Positions 61,028 to 64,000 of a stretch of 64,000 nucleotides of DNA are shown here, in pieces. The notes beneath the pieces were generated by a model that saw only the letters and a program-made list of their open reading frames with translations, had not been told where the DNA came from and made no database searches. The position numbers and the translations under genes are program-made. Origin of the DNA: Chersky-267 sp963744115 (GTDB lineage Bacteria; Chloroflexota; Limnocylindria; Limnocylindrales; CSP1-4); NCBI GenBank assembly GCA_963744115.1, contig CAVUSI010000001.1, positions 186,001-250,000 of the forward strand, written 5' to 3'. Position 1 is the first letter of the stretch. Each line of letters begins with the position of its first letter.

Positions 61028-61914
61028 CGGACGGGCCCCGCCGGCGACCCGCGGACGACCGCATCCGTCATCCGCGCCGCGCGAACGTTGGGGAGGACGT
61101 CGTGGACCCGGACGATGTCTGCGCCGCCCGCGATGCCGAGCGCGGTCGTGGCAAGCGTCGCCTCGAGACGCTCGTCGGCCGGCAGATCGAGCACCCGCCC
61201 GAGGGTCGACTTCCGGGACGTCCCGAGCAGGATCGGCCGGCCGAGGACGCGCAGCCGGCCCAGCTCCCGGAGCAGCGTCAGGTTGTGCTCCGGCGTCTTG
61301 CCGAAGCCGAACCCCGGGTCGACGATCAGCGACTCCCACGCGCAGCCGACCCGCAGGGCCCGGTCGATCGCCCGTTGCAGGTCGTCGATCAGCTCGCCCA
61401 TCAGGTCCGCGTAGCGTGCCTCCTCTCGGTTGTGCATCAGCACGATCGGGACGCCGCGCTCGGCGGCCAGCCGAACGAGGGCCTCGTCGTCGGAGACGCC
61501 CCAGACGTCGTTGATGAGCGACGCCCCGGCCTCGAGCGCGGCGGACGCGACCGACGGTTTGGTCGTGTCGATGCTGATCGGGGCCTCGGGCCGAGCCGCT
61601 CGCAGGGCTGCCACGACCGGGACCACCCGCCGGGCCTCTTCTGCGGCGTCGACCGTGACGTGCCCGGGGCGTGTCGACTCCCCGCCGACGTCCAGGAAGT
61701 CGGCGCCATCGGCGATCATCCGGTCGGCCTGGACGAGCGCGGCCCGGATCGCCGGATCGGGGCCGGCGCCGGTGCCCGCCGCCAGCAGACCATCCCCGGA
61801 AAACGAGTCCGGCGTCGCATTGACGATGCCCATCACGAACGTCCGCTCGCCCCAGTCGAAGCGACGTCCGCCGATCTCGGTCGCGCCGAGCGGATGGTCG
61901 ATCTCTGCCGTCAT
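61024..61914 (-). CDS. folP: Dihydropteroate synthase
   Basis: A 296-residue TIM-barrel enzyme joining hydroxymethyl-dihydropterin pyrophosphate with p-aminobenzoate. Motifs: FVMGIVNATPDSFSGDG, DFLDVGGESTRPGHV, ISIDTTKPSVASAALEAG, SLINDVWGVSDDEAL, LIVDPGFGFGKTPEHNL and ILLGTSRKS. These include the diphosphate and sulfonamide-binding regions. ATG 61914 overlaps the folC stop by four bases. folK and folE are not in the window. Confidence 0.95.
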   Translation of the reverse strand: MTAEIDHPLGATEIGGRRFDWGERTFVMGIVNATPDSFSGDGLLAAGTGAGPDPAIRAALVQADRMIADGADFLDVGGESTRPGHVTVDAAEEARRVVPVVAALRAARPEAPISIDTTKPSVASAALEAGASLINDVWGVSDDEALVRLAAERGVPIVLMHNREEARYADLMGELIDDLQRAIDRALRVGCAWESLIVDPGFGFGKTPEHNLTLLRELGRLRVLGRPILLGTSRKSTLGRVLDLPADERLEATLATTALGIAGGADIVRVHDVLPNVRAARMTDAVVRGSPAGPVR

Positions 61915-63326
61915 CGGGCCGCCACCAAAGTCTCCGGACCCGTCGGGTTCGGCCGCCCGACGGCCGGGAGGTCGTCGCGCAGCTCCGGATCGTCGACGAG
62001 GATGGCCCGGACCGCACCGACCAGGTAGAGCGAGCCGGCGACGACGATCGGACCCTCCGCCTCGGCCAGCGCCTTGGCGAGCGCCGCCGCGACGGGGACC
62101 GCCACCGTCGTCCGGGACCGCGGCGCGACCGACGTCCAGCCGTCCTTCAGGCGTGCCGCCGGAAGCGCTCGCGGGATGTCCACCTCGGTGCAGATGACCC
62201 GGGCCGAGCGGATCGCCGGTGACGACGCCAGCGCCGCGAGGACTCCGGCCACGTCCTTGTCGGACATCGTCGCCAGGATCACGGTCAGCGGCGGCGGCTC
62301 GGGCGCGTCGTCACCACCGCTCAGCATCGGCCGGAGGTCCTCGATGGCTCGGGCGAGGACGGCCGCCCCGGCTGGGTTGTGGGCGCCGTCGAGCAGGACG
62401 TCGATCGGCGGCCGTCCGGCTCCGGCGCGCGCCGCCACGATGAGCTCCAGCCTGCCGGGCCAACGCGCATCGGCGAAGCCACGCCGGCGCGCCGCATCGG
62501 GAGCGTCGGCGATCCCGGCGGCGGAGAGGGCGTCGAGGACGGCGTCGGCGACCGCGGCGTTGGCCGCCTGGTGGCGACCCCGCAGCCCGATCCTCGTCTC
62601 GCCCAACCGCGGGAGCCCGATCACGATCCCGTCGCGGTCCCAGCCGACAAGGGGCGGCGGCTCGACCTCGGTGAGCGGGACGCCGAGGCGATGCGCCCGC
62701 CGGCGGATCACCCGGAGCCCGGCCCCGCTCGCGCCGGTGACCGCGCGGTCACCGCGCTCGATGATCGCGGCCTTCTCGCGAGCGATCTCGGGGATCGTGT
62801 CGCCGAGTCGGTCCATGTGGTCGAGGTCGACGTTGGTGATCGCCGCGACGCCGCCGTCCCAGGCGTGGGTCGCGTCGAGGCGGCCGCCGAGCCCGACCTC
62901 GACCAGGGCGACGTCGACCCCGGCCTCGGCGAACCAGCGGAAGGCGACGGCGGTCAGCAGCTCGAACTCGGTCGGCGGGTCCCGTCGTGACAGCCGGCCG
63001 GCTGCGACGAGAACCTCGTCCACGACCCCGGCGAACGACGTCGGGTCGATCGGCCTGCCGTCGACCTGGACACGCTCGCGATAGCTGACGAGGTGCGGCT
63101 TGGGCGTCTCGGCGACCCGCAGGCCGGCCGCCCGGAGCGCCGAACCTGCCAGCGCGAGGACGCTGCCCTTGCCGTTGGTCCCGCCGATGAGCGCGCCGCG
63201 GACGGCCAGCTGGGGATCGCCGAGCTCGCGCAACAGCGCTCGCGTCCGGCCGAGGCCCATCCGGATGCCGAAGCGACCGCGTTCCTGGAGGGCCCGAAGC
63301 GCCTCTTCGTAGGTGAGGTCGCTCAC
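61911..63326 (-). CDS. folC: Bifunctional folylpolyglutamate/dihydrofolate synthase
   Basis: A 471-residue Mur-ligase-like enzyme. The P-loop is LIGGTNGKGSVLALAG, with PKPHLVSYRERVQVDGRPID following. ALVEVGLGGRLDATHAWDG and ITNVDLDHMDRLGDTIPEIA match the FolC central domain, and LDGAHNPAGAAVLARAIEDL starts the C-terminal one. It adds glutamates to folates using ATP. Start GTG 63326 is one base beyond the stop of the next upstream gene. Confidence 0.95.
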   Translation of the reverse strand: MSDLTYEEALRALQERGRFGIRMGLGRTRALLRELGDPQLAVRGALIGGTNGKGSVLALAGSALRAAGLRVAETPKPHLVSYRERVQVDGRPIDPTSFAGVVDEVLVAAGRLSRRDPPTEFELLTAVAFRWFAEAGVDVALVEVGLGGRLDATHAWDGGVAAITNVDLDHMDRLGDTIPEIAREKAAIIERGDRAVTGASGAGLRVIRRRAHRLGVPLTEVEPPPLVGWDRDGIVIGLPRLGETRIGLRGRHQAANAAVADAVLDALSAAGIADAPDAARRRGFADARWPGRLELIVAARAGAGRPPIDVLLDGAHNPAGAAVLARAIEDLRPMLSGGDDAPEPPPLTVILATMSDKDVAGVLAALASSPAIRSARVICTEVDIPRALPAARLKDGWTSVAPRSRTTVAVPVAAALAKALAEAEGPIVVAGSLYLVGAVRAILVDDPELRDDLPAVGRPNPTGPETLVAAR

Positions 63327-63327
63327 G

Positions 63328-63726
63328 TCACTCCCTGGACAGCTCGTCCTCGTAGAAGACGCACTGGTTGAACCGCGGGGTCAGGCACACGTCGTTGACG
63401 TAGCCCTGCTCGAGATGGACGCCCCCGCGGAGCTGGCAGCGCGACACATTGGCGTCCTGGCGGATGAGCGCCTTGAGCAGGTGAGGCGCCTGGATCGGGA
63501 TCGCCCCACGTGTCCCCGTCATGTAGAAATGCGGGCAGACGTTGCGTCGGAGGTTGGGCAGCCCGAAGGCACCGCCCCGACCCATGACCGGGAGCGGCGG
63601 ATACCCCGGGCGGGTACCGGTCTGGGGCGGCGGTGCGGTGCTCACCCGGGCGATCGGCCCGACGCCGAACGATGGGCGCCCGGTCGGTCCGGTGGATCGA
63701 TCGCTCTTGGGATTCCGGGCGTGCAA
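63328..63726 (-). CDS. Small Cys-motif protein upstream of folC
   Basis: The frame is open from TTG 63726, but the conserved-looking part starts nearer the ATG at 63585 (MGRGGAFGLPNLRRNVCPHF). Four Cys lie in a spaced pattern: NVCPHFY, SRCQLRGG, DVCLTPRFNQ and QCVFYEDE. The spacing C-x-RC-x-C-x-C with a final aromatic residue resembles small Cys motifs seen attached to LysM and other proteins in Chloroflexota. It might bind iron-sulfur or zinc. Stop lies one base before folC, so it shares that transcript. Confidence 0.6.
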   Translation of the reverse strand: MHARNPKSDRSTGPTGRPSFGVGPIARVSTAPPPQTGTRPGYPPLPVMGRGGAFGLPNLRRNVCPHFYMTGTRGAIPIQAPHLLKALIRQDANVSRCQLRGGVHLEQGYVNDVCLTPRFNQCVFYEDELSRE

Positions 63727-63853
63727 ACCAGCCTCGCGCTCGGTCGGACGTCACCCAACGCCCGCTCACCGCGCCAGAGTACAACGCGAGGCGCTCGGCG
63801 TGAGCGGCCCATCGAGCATGGCGATGCCGCCTGCCGTGCGACAATGCAGCCCG

Positions 63854-64000
63854 ATGACCAATCGGCGCCAGCGCTCGTCCCAGGTCCGGCCCCGCCCGCC
63901 GTCGACCGGACGCCCGGCCCCGCCGAAGCGGACGGGCTCGCGACCTCCCGCACCGAACCGCATCGCGCCGCACCGCAAGATCGAGCGCGGGTCGACGATG
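63854..64000 (+). CDS. N-terminus of an Arg/Pro-rich protein (partial)
   Basis: A frame opens at ATG 63854 (MTNRRQRSSQVRPRPP) and is still open at the window edge, 49 codons in. The sequence is very basic and rich in Pro, as in cytosolic tails preceding a membrane helix in envelope proteins of these bacteria. Identity cannot be judged from the fragment. Confidence 0.45.
   Translation, partial: MTNRRQRSSQVRPRPPSTGRPAPPKRTGSRPPAPNRIAPHRKIERGSTM

Noticed and set aside
1..64000. tRNA, rRNA or riboswitch genes
   Set aside because: No cloverleaf, T-loop GTTCGA pattern, rRNA core or known riboswitch consensus was found by reading both strands. A covariance-model scan would be decisive.

Overview
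The window is very GC-rich with densely packed genes on both strands. No rRNA, tRNA, CRISPR array, prophage or insertion sequence is visible. The gene content suggests a soil or aquatic Chloroflexota of the Limnocylindria / Ellin6529 type. This placement is inference from overall gene style (split LigD, PPK2 kinases, PhoX-like DUF839 protein, Pro/Thr-rich secreted proteins); no marker gene was compared.

Layout. 0-3 kb: SRPBCC tail, glyoxalase-fold (VOC) protein and MerR regulator facing a PhoX-like phosphatase. 3-11.7 kb: a stress/ion region with a PPK2 polyphosphate kinase, membrane protein, YdeI-like protein, flavodoxin, CorA, GlsB-type protein, aquaporin, universal stress protein and several small soluble proteins. 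11.7-16.5 kb: a tightly overlapping minus-strand lipid-phosphate operon (PAP2, diacylglycerol-kinase-like enzyme, PAP2, holin-like/phosphodiesterase fusion). 16.7-20.3 kb: a frameshifted membrane protein, an exonuclease-phosphatase/nucleotidyltransferase pair and two small Cys proteins. 20.4-32.6 kb: response regulator, ABC exporter, AI-2E transporter, a 1000-residue sensor kinase, bicupin, glycosyltransferase, a minimal soluble kinase and Dps.

33.7-38.4 kb is the most distinctive part: a translationally coupled cooF-cooS-cooC-FNOR operon for a Ni-Fe carbon monoxide dehydrogenase. CO oxidation by CooS would pass electrons through the four-cluster ferredoxin CooF to an FAD/NAD(P)H oxidoreductase. 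CooS has a CX2C cysteine pair at the D-cluster position instead of CX7C. 38.4-41.6 kb is an ABC exporter with a GbsR/MarR-type regulator whose promoter carries a clear palindrome. 41.7-45.3 kb is a copper module: PCu(A)C chaperone, a three-part SCO/thioredoxin protein and a Tat-exported multicopper oxidase. 45.3-64 kb holds a second PPK2, a four-repeat YbaY-like surface protein, an ECF sigma factor with its YCII partner, split LigD polymerase and ligase genes, ribosomal protein L25, a two-component system, an HtrA protease and a folC-folP-folB operon.

Many recognisable genes (VOC, PhoX-like, FNOR, SCO fusion, multicopper oxidase, SRPBCC, ECF sigma, L25, response regulator, histidine kinase, HtrA) are broken by single-base indels, mostly +1 next to short G or C runs, while the conserved sequence simply continues in another frame. 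The best explanation is residual sequencing/assembly error, so these genes are annotated across their frameshifts and the broken frames should not be read as pseudogenes without checking.
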